Assembly (NCBI RefSeq): GCF_000226095.1 | Contig: NC_016472.1 | Location: 2,914,001-2,978,000, forward strand | DNA: 64,000 bases | From: Thermothelomyces thermophilus ATCC 42464 | Lineage: Eukaryota > Ascomycota > Sordariomycetes > Sordariales > Chaetomiaceae | Direction of reading: 5' to 3' | In this document: positions 46,581 to 58,404 of the stretch, piece by piece | How positions within the stretch are numbered: the stretch's first letter is position 1 | Layout: each line of letters begins with the position of its first letter | Program-made: the position numbers and the translations under genes | Notes under the pieces: model-generated | Seen by the model: only the letters and a program-made list of their open reading frames with translations | The model's database searches: none | What the model was told of the DNA's origin: nothing

Positions 46581-47022
46581 GGGCTGTTTTCTTCCAAATT
46601 TTGCCCCCTGATTACTTTTTTGGAACACCTTGCTCAGCCAGTTGGCAGCCAGGGTTCTATGCCGCGATAGCGACCTTGGAGTTTGGAGTTTGGGCTCCGT
46701 TGGCTGGAATGGGATTTCGGGACGATGGCAGGGCTGGGCGGAAACTTCTGATATACCACGAATATTGTTCCGATGCATGGATGGTGTATTATTATTATGT
46801 CCGTCAATCTCACGTTAGCGGCGTTAGCGGCATGTGCCAGATTTTTGTCCAAGCTGATCTCCGCATTGAGCGAAATACAAATCCAAAACATACGGTTGTC
46901 TATTCGTCCCTTTTTGGGACCCAACATCATAGGCATGTACAAGCGGTTGTCAGATTACCCTCGCATCCCAACACTCAAGGCACCGAACCCCCGAAGCTAT
47001 TGGGTAAAAACCCTTGACTCGA
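46581..47022. other. Intergenic between convergent genes
   Basis: A 442-bp gap between the plus-strand aldolase and the minus-strand J-domain gene, which converge. No repeats or RNA genes seen; it must contain both 3' untranslated regions. Confidence 0.7.
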
Positions 47023-48485
47023 TCACTTTCTCTTGTTCTTCCGCTTGCTGGCCTTGCCTCCCGGTTTCTGGGTGCCGCTGCTCTTAGCCTGCCCCAGTTC
47101 ATCAACCGATTTTTCGAGCAGCTCGAAATCCTCAGCAGAACCGCTGCTTGGCGTGGCCTTGCCAGGCTCTGAATCCGCATCATCATCCACGACTTCGACC
47201 TCCGTTACCTCGTCACCACCTTCGCCTCCGTCCTCGGTGCGCTTCGAAAAGACGCGTCCCAGGGTCAGTCGGTAAATCCACAGTGGGAGGCGAACGACAG
47301 CAGTGTCCTTGAAGGTGGGGCGGACAAGTTCGTCGGGCTGGAAAGGGGTTGGTTAGCTTCGTCTTCTTTGTTGTTTTAGGGCTAGGGGCTCAGCTCACGT
47401 CAAGCAGGAACTCAGCCACGTTGCCATCCTCATCCTCCTGTTCGAGGTATACATCACCGAGGGAGTCGACGACGAGAATCTTGCCGTTCTCAGCAACGAC
47501 CCGCTTCTTTGACCCGGTAGGCCCGCTACCCTGGGGCTGCGGCCGGGGAGTCGCAGATCCTGATGCGGCGGGGGAAGGACGCCCGCGACGTGCCTTGCGT
47601 CCAGCACCCTGTGCCTCCTTCTTGGCGTCACGTTCCTGCATCCGGCGCATCTTGCGGTTCATGGGCACGGCCCGTCCCTCTTCATCCTCGTACAGTTGCT
47701 GCCCCGGAGGCGGGGCAGCAGCGGGGGCGGATTGCCCGTCAACACCGGGAATGTTGATGCCGAGGCTATCGCCCCAGGCGGCGTGGCGGGCAAACTTGAT
47801 GTACCGCTCAACGAACTCGCGCTGGCGCTTCCAGCTCATGTAGAGGGCAAGGTAGTGCGCCGCACCGCCGGCGAAGAGGAACACACCAACCATGGCGGTG
47901 CCCAAACCGGGGCGGTAGCGGCTGTAGTAGTACTCGGTGCCCTTCCATGTGGGGAATCCATTGGCGAGGAAGTAATCGTAACGGTCACGGCCCGGGCCGC
48001 GCAAGATGTCGGCGACGATGGAGAGGCGGGCTTGGCGCTCTGAGGCACGCTTGATGGCGGCCTTGATCTCGGCGGCGGTCGGCGGCTTCGTCGTCACATG
48101 GACCCCCGGTTTGCCCTTGTTCTGCTTGTTCTTCTCCTTCTGGGCTTTGGCGCGTTCGGCCGTCAATTGCTGCCTGACCTTGTCGGGATGGAGCTGCCGC
48201 GATTTCTTCTTGTACGCCTTGTTGATCTCCTCGTGGCTTGCCGACCGGCTGACGCCGAGAAAGTCGTAGAAAGTGACGTCCGGTCCCTCGTGGGCAATCA
48301 ACTCGTCGCGGACGCGGAAGATTTCACGGTCTGCGGATGAGACGGCCGGTTAGTATGAGCAGCTTGGCAGCACTGAGGGATTGGCGTTTGGAGGGAGACG
48401 ACCGCGACTCGCCTTCTTTCGTCCACGCTGCCGTCAACGGCGTCAAAATGGCCAGAAGGCCGAGCGAAACTGCCGAGAGCTTCAT
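47023..48485 (-). CDS. ER J-domain membrane protein, ERJ5-like, three exons
   Basis: ATG at 48485 starts a signal peptide (MKLSAVSLGLLAILTPLTAA). Exon 1 is 48413-48485. Intron 1, 48331-48412 (82 nt), is best read as GC-AG: GAAG/GCGAGT, branch CTAAC, acceptor CGCAG. It is the only donor that keeps phase and restores WTKE-DREIFRVRDEL. Exon 2 (47399-48330) has the J domain with HPD at residues 72-74 (QLHPDKV), an Arg/Lys/Glu-rich extension, RYDYFL, then one membrane segment (MVGVFLFAGGAAHYLALYM) and a positively charged, Pro/Gly-rich tail. Intron 2, 47338-47398 (61 nt, GTGAGC...CCAG), joins exon 3 (47023-47337), ending in a KRKNKRK basic tail. Total 439 residues. In yeast, Erj5 is a type I ER membrane J protein helping Kar2/BiP; the J domain should face the ER lumen. 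Confidence 0.9.
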
Positions 48486-48832
48486 GATAGCATTATCGCG
48501 TGGGTGGTAAGAGGTCGTGTTGCGTTTGGCAAAAGATGGATCGCGTAAGTCGCTGCGGAGCCCCGAAGGAGCCACGTCTTGGAAGTTTTGCGACTGCCAA
48601 GACCTGCCATTTTTGGCACTGCCGATGCGGGTCCTGGGAAACAACCTTGCAGGAACAACCTGGAAGCGTGAGCTCCCTCAGTAGTTTAAACTACCTTACT
48701 CGGCGTGCTCCGGAAGAGCTCAACAGCGCTACCACAAATGTTCCGAAGACTAGTACCCTTAAGGGCTGGTACCGGCGTTTCGCACACCAATATGGGGTAC
48801 AGAATTCAAGTTTTGCCTGAAGATAATCGAAC
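48486..48832. other. Promoter region of J-domain gene, bounded by copia LTR
   Basis: 347 bp between the start codon of the ERJ5-like gene and the first bases of a copia LTR. All 5' regulatory sequence not derived from the transposon must fit here or lie inside the repeat. No recognisable motif beyond short pyrimidine runs. Confidence 0.5.
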
Positions 48833-49021
48833 TATCAGAAGCTAGGGAGCTTCTAAAACTCTAGCCACGAGCAATGTAAGCCACCCTTACAAGCTCGTAG
48901 ACGTACAGATCATCTTTCCTTTATCTATTTATATTACTCTTTCTCTTCTTTATAGATAGTTTAATAAGGCACTTGTTCTATTCCTTCCTTATTACTACTT
49001 TTAACGTCTCTTATACTTACT

Positions 49022-49056
49022 TAAGCTTATAACTATATTTAGTAGTTATAAGCTTA
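49022..49056. repeat. Perfect 14-bp inverted repeat, 7-nt loop
   Basis: TAAGCTTATAACTA at 49022-49035 and its exact complement at 49043-49056. It lies in the left piece of the split copia relic, in the LTR or leader. A second, shorter inverted pair (AACTAGT) follows near 49080-49104. Confidence 0.9.
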
Positions 49057-49176
49057 GTGCTTTAACTACTCTTTTACTAAACTAGTATTAAATTAACTAG
49101 TTAAGAGTTTACTCCTCTATAAATATATATACTCTACTCTTACTATTACTTTATAATATGTTTAATTATAACTAAG

Positions 49177-49500
49177 TGTAATATACTAGCCTTATAGCAA
49201 CTATAGATAAGCGTATAATATTCTATTTAACTACCTTAGAAAGGAAAAAGAGAAAGAATACAAGAGTTATATAAAGGGGCGCCTTTTAAGTATATACGTT
49301 ATAACCTAGGTAGGGCCCGGTTAGGCTCCAGGTCGGGCCCTAACCGGGCCTTAGCCGCGTATCCACCAGACGAGTTACGAACGAGCAACAAATGCTCTAC
49401 GGACCTATAGGGCGTAGGTGAGTGGGGCAGGGTAGGTCTGTTCCGTGCCTGGGTAAAGCCCGGGCATTGTCTAGCCCGGGTGTAGCCTAGGCCTATAATA
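49177..49500 (-). repeat. 3' LTR of third gypsy element (324 bp), with GC-rich hairpin
   Basis: It begins TGTAATATACTAGCC on the plus strand; the terminal CA has become TA. Inside an AT-rich element it keeps a GC-rich core: GGCCCGGTTAGG (49314-49325) pairs with CCTAACCGGGCC (49339-49350), and GCCCGGG words recur near 49450-49490. Confidence 0.93.
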
Positions 49501-49949
49501 TACCCCCCCTCTTTTTTTTTTTACGGTCGCCGGGCTGACCTGCCCTATATTACACCCTATATATCGGTCCTATAAGCGGGTTCTATACCTTCCTTTCTTT
49601 GTCGCTATGATAATATAACCTGTACGTATAATGGTGTGTTATATACGAATAGGTAGCTATTCGAGTTCGGATGAAACCTATACCTCCTTCCCTTTGTTGT
49701 TAGAATAACGCGACCCGTGCGTGTAGTAGTAAGTTACATATATAATAAGTAGTCTGCCTAGGCCTAGTGTGCTCCCTTATTGCCTTCTTCTTATGCCTAT
49801 AAATACCCCTTCCTTTTCCCTCTTCCTTTTAATTTTTTCTTACCTATAACTAACTCTCTTCCTCTATACCCTCTAACTGCCTCTGCCTCTTATAATTATA
49901 CTTGCTACCTATACCTTTATTATACTCTTAAGTTTTTTTTTTTTTTAAT

Positions 49950-51017
49950 TAGTATCTATCTAGTATATTAATAGCTATTGGTTTATTTAATAATAGTAAT
50001 AATAGTTATTACCTTAGTAGTAATAAGAATAAAGATTACTATATAAGTTTTTCCCTTACCTATACTAATTTTAGCTATTATATATATATATAGGGTATAG
50101 ACTAACTCTTTATTTTATAGTATAAGAATACTAACCTTTCCCTTAATAGGTATACTATTAAGCGTAACTCCTCTAATAAGGAGTTTAAGCTATAACCTAA
50201 GAAGTAATAGTACTATCTACTATATATTAACCGACTTCTAAAAGGTAATAAGGTTAAGTATATCTAAGGTTAAGGCACTTCCTATATAATATACTATAAA
50301 AGCTATAGGAGCTATATTTAGGATCTATAGCTCTAAGCTAATAACCCTTACCTATATATAGGTATTAAGAAAATTATAGGTTATTATAATACTAGTACTA
50401 CCTTTACCTCCCTTACTTACTATAAGATTATTAATTAGGATGCCTATTATATTATCCTAATACCTAAGTTCTCTATATTAGTATATTCGTTCTCTATACT
50501 CTTTAAGGCTACCTAGTCTAACCATTTGCCTAAATAGGCTGCCTTTACCCCTACCCTAGCTACAAGTTCTTATTATTCTAGTAATAACTTTACCCTAGTC
50601 ACTACTACCGCCACCCCTAATACCCCTACCTATCGCGGTAACATTGTCTAGCCTATTACTAGCCCTAACCTTACCCTACAAGCTACTAAGCAGCTTATAT
50701 ACCACGCTATAGTATAGAATGATAGCATACTATGCTAGATATAGCATATAAATGAGAACATGTTAACTTTAGTCAATACTAATGCTACCCTCGTCGCCTA
50801 CGTCCTAGGCACCCTATCGCCTGCCTCCCGTACTCGCTCGAACGCCTCTACGCGCCCTATACCTATGCCAATCGACTTCGGCCGTTCCTATGCCCGCCGC
50901 TCTTCCTTGCCTATCGAGCGCGCGGCACGCCTGGTCCGTAATTATAATAACCCTACCTTTGCCACTATAACTATTGTTTTAGAGGGGGAGGATAAGGAGG
51001 AGGAGGTTACGGAGTAA
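49950..51017 (+). pseudogene. Antisense accessory ORF of third gypsy element, RIP-broken
   Basis: On the plus strand, one frame (codon starts in phase with 51015) stays open for about 355 codons except for TAG/TAA codons at positions fitting mutated Gln codons. Readable blocks are NNSYYLSSNKNKDYYISF, YKNTNLSLNRYTIKRNSSNK, then LLKGNKVKYI, TSTTFTSLTYYKII and, in the last 85 codons (50760-51017) without any stop, RPIPMPIDFGRSYARRSSLP, IERAARLVRNYNNPTFATIT and an acidic end EGEDKEEEVTE. The start was not identified; a branch-acceptor pair TACTAATTTTAG at 50063-50074 suggests an intron. It ends about 220 bp before the stop of pol on the other strand. No family recognised and not similar to the other two antisense genes. 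Confidence 0.6.
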
Positions 51018-51234
51018 GTGTATTATATACTAGTTAGTATATTTATTTTGTGTTTATAATTAGACTATCTCTATAGGCGCGTCTATAACACGGTTACGAC
51101 GCGTCTATGACGCGACTATAACGTGCCTGCCGCTTATTTGCCCTAGGTTTACCTACCTATATAAAAAATTTATATTATTTACTTTTATACTTTCCCCTAC
51201 CTCCTATTTATAACCGGTCTATTATAGTAGTATA

Positions 51235-54200
51235 CGTCTCCTTACTCCTACTCGAATGTGTCAAGTGCCTTAGTATTCTTTAGATTCTCTAATGGTTTCT
51301 AAGTTAGGGTATTATATCCTTTCTATTTTACTAGTACGTTATATCGATTTCTTCTCTCCCTTGTATTCCTAGCTATAAGGATTGCTTTTACTTTATATTC
51401 TTTCTATAGTAGTCCTTCTTAGGAGAGTTCTAATACTGGATCTAGTTAGAAATCTAATATACGTTATAAAGGTAGTAGGTCGGACGTAGTATACTTAATA
51501 AGGTTAATATAAAAGGTAGGATAAAGGCTATAAGGAATATCTAGAGTTACTATTAGTAATATTAGTACTATAATTATTTTATATTTAGCGTTAACCTAGT
51601 TAAGTTTATAGCTAGGGCGGTTAGTCTTAATATTATATAAGGATAACTATACTTTATCCCTTACTTCGAATTTCTTAGCTAGGTATTAAAAACAATTAGC
51701 GTTTTCTTGCTAGTGTTATTATATATATATGATAGCGGCCTAGGGCTATTCTATACCTTCTCTTAGGTAGTGTAAGAAATTAGTAGCTCTTCTTTATAAG
51801 GTTAAGGTAGGAACGTCTAATAGGTCGGCGAACTATATTAGGCTTATATTATAATTATAGAGGAGGTAGCTCGTACTTATCCTAGTTACCGTCAAGTTAT
51901 AGTTATTAATCATAAGCTAGTATATAGGTAAATGTTTAGGCTAGTTATACTAAGCAAAGGAAACTACAGTTCGTAAGATAGTCTATACCTCCTAATTTAT
52001 ATATTCCGTACCTCTATCTATCTATAGATAATAGGCCATTAATAATAACTACTTAATCCTAATAGTCTTATAAAGAGTAGTCTAAAACTAGCTAAGCTAG
52101 TCCGAACCGCGATCAGTGATAATTTGTATTAGAAATCTATAAAACCGCCACTATACGTCCTAGAACCGGAGCGTATATACCTCGGCTCCTATCGAGGATA
52201 TAGCTTTGAGCTAGACGTACTTTGACAGCCGGTCGGTAATTACTATAAGGTACTAGGGTAAATTCTCGTCTCGTATAGGAAGATTAACTATAAAATCGAT
52301 AGAAATCTATTTCTAGAAGTGGTTAGCAATAGGTAGGGGCTAGAGGAGTCCTTATTGTAGTTAACGTAAAACCTTAGCCCTTTAACATATATAATAGTTC
52401 CTTATAAACCTCTTTATGTCTAGGGATATAAAATCCTAATAGTAGTCCCGTTAGAGCATTTTAAATAGCCTATTCCTCCCTAAGTAACCTAATATAGGGG
52501 AGTTATAGACATATTAAAGGATAGTAATAGTAAGTAGTTCCTATATAGGGAGCCAAAGTCTACCCTAGAACTAGAGAGTACCTTACATGTTAAAGGAGCA
52601 ATCTATAATCTAGGTCTATACTATATTCGCTTCCTTTAGAAATTTTCAAACCCTATCCTAGACAGCCTAGAGTTAGTATATATAAGATTTGTCCTTAACA
52701 ACTCCCTTATCCCATAAGGCTACTAGCTATTCGTCTATAAAAATAGTGCTCCCCTTCGGTAAGTAGGATGCTTTAGATAACATCAAGGAATCTATCGTAT
52801 CTATCCGGATAGTAGGGAGAAGTTATACTATACGCTATACGTCTTTAGGAAAGTCTTATTCGTAATAGGACAGGGCGTTAGGGCGGGACGCTTATAACCT
52901 AGGTTAGTAATAAAGCTTAAAGTTAAAGAGGGAGAGTATCTTAGCCTATTAAGCTTGCTACTTACTAATTAAACAAGGCTAGGAAAAGTATTTAAGGTTT
53001 TTATAGTTAGTTAAGATCTAAAAGGGAGCTATAATATTATAAAGCTTAGCCGACTAGGCCTTTAAGCACGAGATAATCGTAAGTAACTCCTTATTATGGA
53101 TTATATAGTTCCGTTCGGCCGGGGTTAGTTTCGTAGAGTAGTAGGCTATAGGGTATAGGACCCTGTCTTCTCCCTGCTAGGATAGGTACCCCCCTAGCGC
53201 CGTTCCGGAGCAATCTACCTCGAGTACTATCTCCCGTTTAGGGTCCTATTACGCGAGGACAGGTTCCAATATAAAGGCCATCTTAAGGGCATTAAAGGCC
53301 TTCTATTCCTTAGTCCCCTACTAGAACGGGGTATTCTTATAGGTTAACTATATTAAAGGTTCCGTTAGCCTAGAAAAGTTAGGGATAAAGTCTTAATAGA
53401 AATTAGCAAACCCTAGGAAGCTTTATACTCTCTAAACCTTCTATAGTACCTCCTATTTACGGATAGCGGCTAGCTTTTCAGGGTCTAGGTAGACCTAGGC
53501 CTCTACCTCTATAATATAGCTAAGGTACTTAACTTCTTTTATAGTAAACGTATACTTCTTAAGATCTAATATAAGTCTTACTTTTTATAACCTTTAGAGC
53601 ACGTCCCTTACTTTCCTTATATAATCTTTCCTACTACTTAAAGTATAAACTAAGATATTATCAAGGTATATTATTATAAAGTCTCTAAGCGTTAGGCTAA
53701 AAGCGTTATTAATATATTATTAAAAGGTTATAGGTACGCCTATAAGTCTAAAGGGACAGACAAGCCACTCAAAGAGGCTAAACCGGGTCCGGAATATTAT
53801 TAAATGTTTATAGCCCTCTACGATCCAGATATAGTAAAAGGCTGCCTAGACATCTAACTTTGTAAACTACTTAGCTCTAGCTAAAGAGCGAAGCATTTCC
53901 TTAATAAGTGAGAAGGGGTATCGATCTTACTTCGTAATCTTATTTAGCGCTCGATAGTCAATATAGAACCTCTAACCTCTATTTGCTTTCTTTACTAAGA
54001 GGACAGGGGTAGCGGCCGAAGAGGAGCTAGCTCGGATCTATCCCTTATCTAGCAAGTTAATAACTTGCTTTCGGACTTCTAATAAATGATCCTATAGCAT
54101 GTTATAGAGAGGCCCCTAAGGGAGTTTAGGGATCTTTCCGTCTAGGCCCTCCTTTAATTTGATGTAATAATCGGCTACGCCGTGATGTAAGGGAAGTCTG

Positions 54201-56050
54201 CTAGCTTTCTCCTTATCGAAGAGGTCGGCAAAGTCACGAAGTTTGTCTAGTAAGGTAACCTCTAACTCTGTACTAGGCCCTAATTAGGTACCCCTATTCC
54301 CTATGCTTTCTCTGTCAAATTAGTATCTTGATTTTAAGATAGTTATCATTTCCTAGATACTAATAACTAGGAAGGTATTAGAAGTCTTCTTCTTCTATAC
54401 TCTCTAAACTATACCTATAAAGATTATACCTATATTTTAGGAGATTCCTATCTATCTTGACTATAAAGAGATCTTATAGACAAGTAATCCTAGTTATATC
54501 CCAATTTTAAGAATGCTTATATATATATCTAGTTTGACCTCCTAGTATTTCATTTATAAGAGACCTAGTATAATATTATATATAAGTCCTAGGACTATAT
54601 AAAACGTAGCCTAACTCTCCTAGCTATTAATATCCATTATAATATAGGCTATCCGAGTAATCTTCTGGTCCTATTATAGCCTAGTTATAGTCCTAAGGGT
54701 ATATATAGTAGGCAAACTAATCTACTTAATTCTAAGCTTCTAGTATATTCTTTTACTAATAATACTATAGCTAGAACATCTACTATTTACTTAAGCGTTT
54801 ATAAAGCCGGTAGAGTTAAGGAAGATTAGAATAAGAAAAGGAGGTCTATCTATTCTTTTATAAATCTCTATAAACTCGTCTTCTAGGTAATCATAGTCTT
54901 CTAGCCCCTTTACGAAACTTTGCTTAGGGGCTACTCTTTTCCCTGCTCGCTATCTCCTTCATTAGACAGGTTATCGTCTTCCTTCTAATCCTTAGCCTCT
55001 AAGGTATTAATGTCAGTTCTTGGCTAGTTCTACTATACTGGCCTTAAAGCAGGGGCAAAGTAATACTTAGCAATAAAGTAACCCTTCTACCTATATTAGA
55101 TATATGCTCTAGCTACCTATTAGGCTATACGTACTTCTAGACTGACCTATTTTGCCTATAGGGCATTACCCCTACGTTTTCCTGCCTTATCCTTGTTAGG
55201 TCCCTTCCTCTATAGGTTAATACGTAATAAGTTAATTCCGGTCATCGGTATATCTCCTTCTACGTCCTTCTCTCTCTACGGTTCGGGTACCGCCTATTAC
55301 CCCTATATCTACTAATATTTGTTACCAAGCCAAAGAGCCTCAAGATCTATAGCAATCTTATAGTATTTCTTGACTACCATTATATAATTATCCTAGGGAA
55401 TTCCTTGTCTAACCGCCGTATATTTAAGTTTGAGAGAGAGGCATTGTTATAATTTAATTAGATATAGCTTATCGCTCTAAAGGAGACTACCTACCTTCGA
55501 TAGCTTGGCCTTAAACCAAACAATAAAGGCAGCAAACGGTTTATCGTCTCTCTATCAAAGGAATTCTAGTTCTAACAAGGCCACCGTCTTCTTATAGGGG
55601 TTAGAGAAGATACTCTCAAGATATTAAAGGAACTTAGTCAGGTTATATCTAACTTTCAAGCCTATAGATTTATAGTAGGCCGTAACCCGAGTCTATACTT
55701 AGCACGTAAGGTTTCCCTAGATAAAGACCTATTAGTCGTGATTAGAGCCAATAAAATCTCTATTAGCTATAAGGACGTGTTCTATCGTACTCTTCTATAC
55801 TACAAAGAGTTCCTTTTTACTGTCGAAAGGTTATCTGGTTAGGAGACGCTTCCGCTACGGCCGCTAAGCTTTAAGGGGCACCCTAGCCGACTTAGGGGTT
55901 AGGACAGGTTAGGTTTAGAATGCTCGGAGAGTGTCGATTATCGCGTTCTACTATTCTACTACTACTTAAAGGGAGCGGACAAGCTCTTATAATTCTGCTA
56001 AGCCTAAGGGCCTGTGTACCATCAGATCCGTTATAACTACATTATTAATA
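51235..56050 (-). pseudogene. gag-pol of third gypsy element (RIP-broken)
   Basis: Minus-strand reading through many TAG stops. Gag lies nearest the 5' LTR (forward 56093). RT motifs FEWLVCPF, then INNAFS, then IIYLDNIL where YLDDIL is expected; the second Asp is changed by G-to-A. Integrase core residues ITDRGSD are at forward about 52100-52120. The C-terminal chromodomain reads YTTSDLLPL, LLKEYKVKAIL-like and VLVK-GYNTLT passages at forward 51240-51490. The order RT, RNase H, integrase, chromodomain is that of a chromovirus. Confidence 0.82.
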
Positions 56051-56092
56051 ACTTCCTTAGGGAGTTACTACCGGTAAGGAAGGTAGTTAAAA

Positions 56093-56416
56093 TGTAATGT
56101 ACTAGCCTTATAGTAACTATAGATAAGTATATAATATTTTATTTGACTACCTTAGAGAGGAAAAAGAGAAAGAATATAAGAGTTATATAGAGGGGTGCCT
56201 TTTGAGTATGTGTGTTATGACCTAGCTAGGGCCCGGTTGGGCTCTAGGTCGGGCCCTAACCGGGCCTTAGCCGTGTGTCTACCGGACGAGTTACGAACGA
56301 GTAACGAACGCTCCGCGGACCTGTAGGGCGTAGGTGAGTGGGGCAGGGTGGGTTTGTTCTATGCCCGGGTAAAGCCCGGGCATTGTCTAGCCCGGGTGTA
56401 GCCCGGGCCTATAACA
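56093..56416 (-). repeat. 5' LTR of third gypsy element (324 bp)
   Basis: Starts TGTAATGTACTAGCC and ends GCCTATAACA on the plus strand; followed by CTAAG, matching the bases before 49177. Less mutated than the other LTR. Confidence 0.93.
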
Positions 56417-58404
56417 CTAAGTCTTTAAATAAGTACTCTATATACTTTATTAATGCTAGTAGCTAGCCTTCCTAGTATAGTACTCTCAAGTTAAAAGCTA
56501 GATTCCTAAAGATCTAAAGGGAGGTCGACCTACAAGATGATTACGAACTAAGTAAGTAGATACTACTATACCTAACTTATAAGTAAGTATTAGAGAATAT
56601 TATCGAAGCGGTTTAAAAGTAGTATCTTAAAGTGCTTATGCTAATGTCTAGTCCTTCTAGGATATCTACCCTTATGGTAGATACTTCTACTCTATTTACT
56701 AATCATATACCTATTATAGAAGGGATTGGTAAAGAGCTTTCGAGTTTAAACGAGTAATAGAGAGTTAATATTACTCTTTTTACTAAGAACTCTAGGAATT
56801 ATATAATGCTCTAGAGCTAGATCAAGAGGACTATAGAACTATATCTCTATTATACTATTAGAGCTAGAAAGAAAAGGGGTATAAACGATAATAAGGCTAT
56901 GATATAAGTGTTTTAAGATATAATTACTCCCTTAGAAATAGGTATATATATACTAATTATAACTTAGTATATTACCTGCCTAGATACTATTAAGCGCTTA
57001 GGAGTTAATCCTTAGTACTAGCTTTAGGAATTTAGTATTATATTTAAGTAAGCGCTTTAATATAATATTCTGAAAGTATAAGGTACCTAAGCAATCTTTG
57101 CCTTCCTTAACGCTATTAGGGTACAAATTTTATTAGACTAGGTAATATATAAGAGAAGAGAGGCTAAAGTAGTAGACGCTCTAAGTAAGAGTCTTTTAAA
57201 GCTTAGAAAGCTTATATACCTAGTAGAGATCTTTATTAATAACAATAACTTAGGGGCAATTTTATAGAAACATTTGGTATTTATAACTTTATAGCTCGTT
57301 ATAGCTAAAAAGAGTAGTAAAGAGAAAGTAGGGAGCTCTTAGACTTATTAGAAAGATTATAAGTATCCTTATAAGCGACCTGGATATAAGTAGGATCTGG
57401 TAGATTATAATATACTTAAGCAAGCCCTATATAGTAATAAGTAATATATATACCTCTTTAAGAAGGAATATAAAAGAATTTGTAAGTAGCTTGAATAGCT
57501 AAGATAGGCTAAGCTAAAGAGTTAACTTATTACTAAGTAAGGAGAGCTATCTTATTTTAGGTAGTTAGGGGTAAGATACCCTAGTTCCCTTAACGCTTTA
57601 ATAATTAGCCTTTAGCTACTTAGAGAGCTTATAAGCTATTATTATATATTTAGTACTATTAGTATATAGCGTTATCTACTATTAGAAAGTACTATAGTTA
57701 ATACTTATAGGTCTACCTACCTAGTTAACGATAAGAAGTTCCTCGTTCCTAGGTCCTTCGTTAAGCTTAATAAGCTAGAGTTTATAAAAGCAGGTATAAT
57801 AATATTTCCTATAAGTATAAAAGGAACTTAGATCATTAAGAACGCTTTAGACGGACTATATAATCTATATATAGAGAGTCTAACACTTAAGGACGTCGCT
57901 ATTATTAAAGGATTCTATATAAATATTATCTTAGAGACTTTGCTACTTAAGGTAAGAGCATAGTACCATAGTCTAAATTACTTATTATAGTATAGAACGC
58001 TAGAGAAGAACGTTATCTTTAGAAAGTTAGAATGTAGCTATAACCTTACTTTCCTCGAATATAAGCCGCTTTCCTACTACCTAAGCTTTCTAAGCTATAT
58101 AACAATTAGTAATATAGGTTTAGTTAATACCTAAATGTCCTTCTAAAGCGTGTTCGTTATATAGGGAAGGAGGTTATATATATAAGCTTCCTCTACTATA
58201 AGGGAGGATATTAAGGAACTCTAGTACTTAAGAGTAGGATACCTTAGTCTAGAAGCGTTAAGAGTACTTATTAATAATGCTAGAAACGTTAAGATCAAAG
58301 GGATAATATATATTAAGTGTAAGAGCTACGTTTACACTTATACTAAGAAGGTTATCTTAAGGAAACTACCTAAGTAAAAGTTAGCCTATCTGTTTTAGCG
58401 TGTC
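56417..58404 (+). pseudogene. Copia gag-protease relic (right piece of split copia element)
   Basis: Plus-strand reading through TAG/TAA gives ITPLEIGIYILIITQYITCL, YLFKKEYKRIC, SYFRQLGVRYPSS, FIKAGIIIFPISIKGTQ and CKSYVYTYTKKVI. These match, block by block, the minus-strand reading of forward 38350-37400 in the first copia element, placing them in the Gag/protease to integrase start. The frame is cut at 58404 by an inserted LTR beginning TGTCACGAGCC. Confidence 0.78.

Larger units (their letters stand above)
49177..56416 (-). mobile_element. Complete third Ty3/gypsy chromovirus family, minus strand, RIP-mutated
   Basis: 324-bp LTRs at 49177-49500 and 56093-56416, flanked by CTAAG at 49172-49176 and 56417-56421. 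On the minus strand: gag region about 56050-54900, RT with FEWLVCPF and YLDNIL (forward 53658-53785), RNase H, integrase with ITDRGS (forward about 52102-52120), chromodomain at forward 51240-51400. About 1.7 kb lies between the end of pol and the 3' LTR and carries a plus-strand ORF relic. It is inserted in the copia relic. Confidence 0.92.
48833..58404 (+). mobile_element. Second Ty1/copia relic (plus strand), split by a Ty3/gypsy element
   Basis: The left piece, 48833-49176, starts TATCAGAAGCTAGGGAGCTT, which resembles the reverse complement of the first copia's LTR start (TGTCAGAAGC, then GAGCTTCTAA) and then diverges, so it is a related family. The right piece, 56417-58404, reads gag/protease passages that match the first copia element (GELSYFRQLGVRYPSS, FLEYKPLSYYLSFLSY). 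The piece between, 49177-56416, is a complete gypsy element with CTAAG duplication. The right end is cut at 58404 by the LTR of chromovirus copy B. RT and integrase are not present in the window. Confidence 0.8.

Noticed and set aside
49780-49971. 63-residue Tyr/Leu/Phe-rich plus frame
   Set aside because: Different phase from the antisense ORF that follows, low complexity, and ends in an AT tract; no support as an exon.
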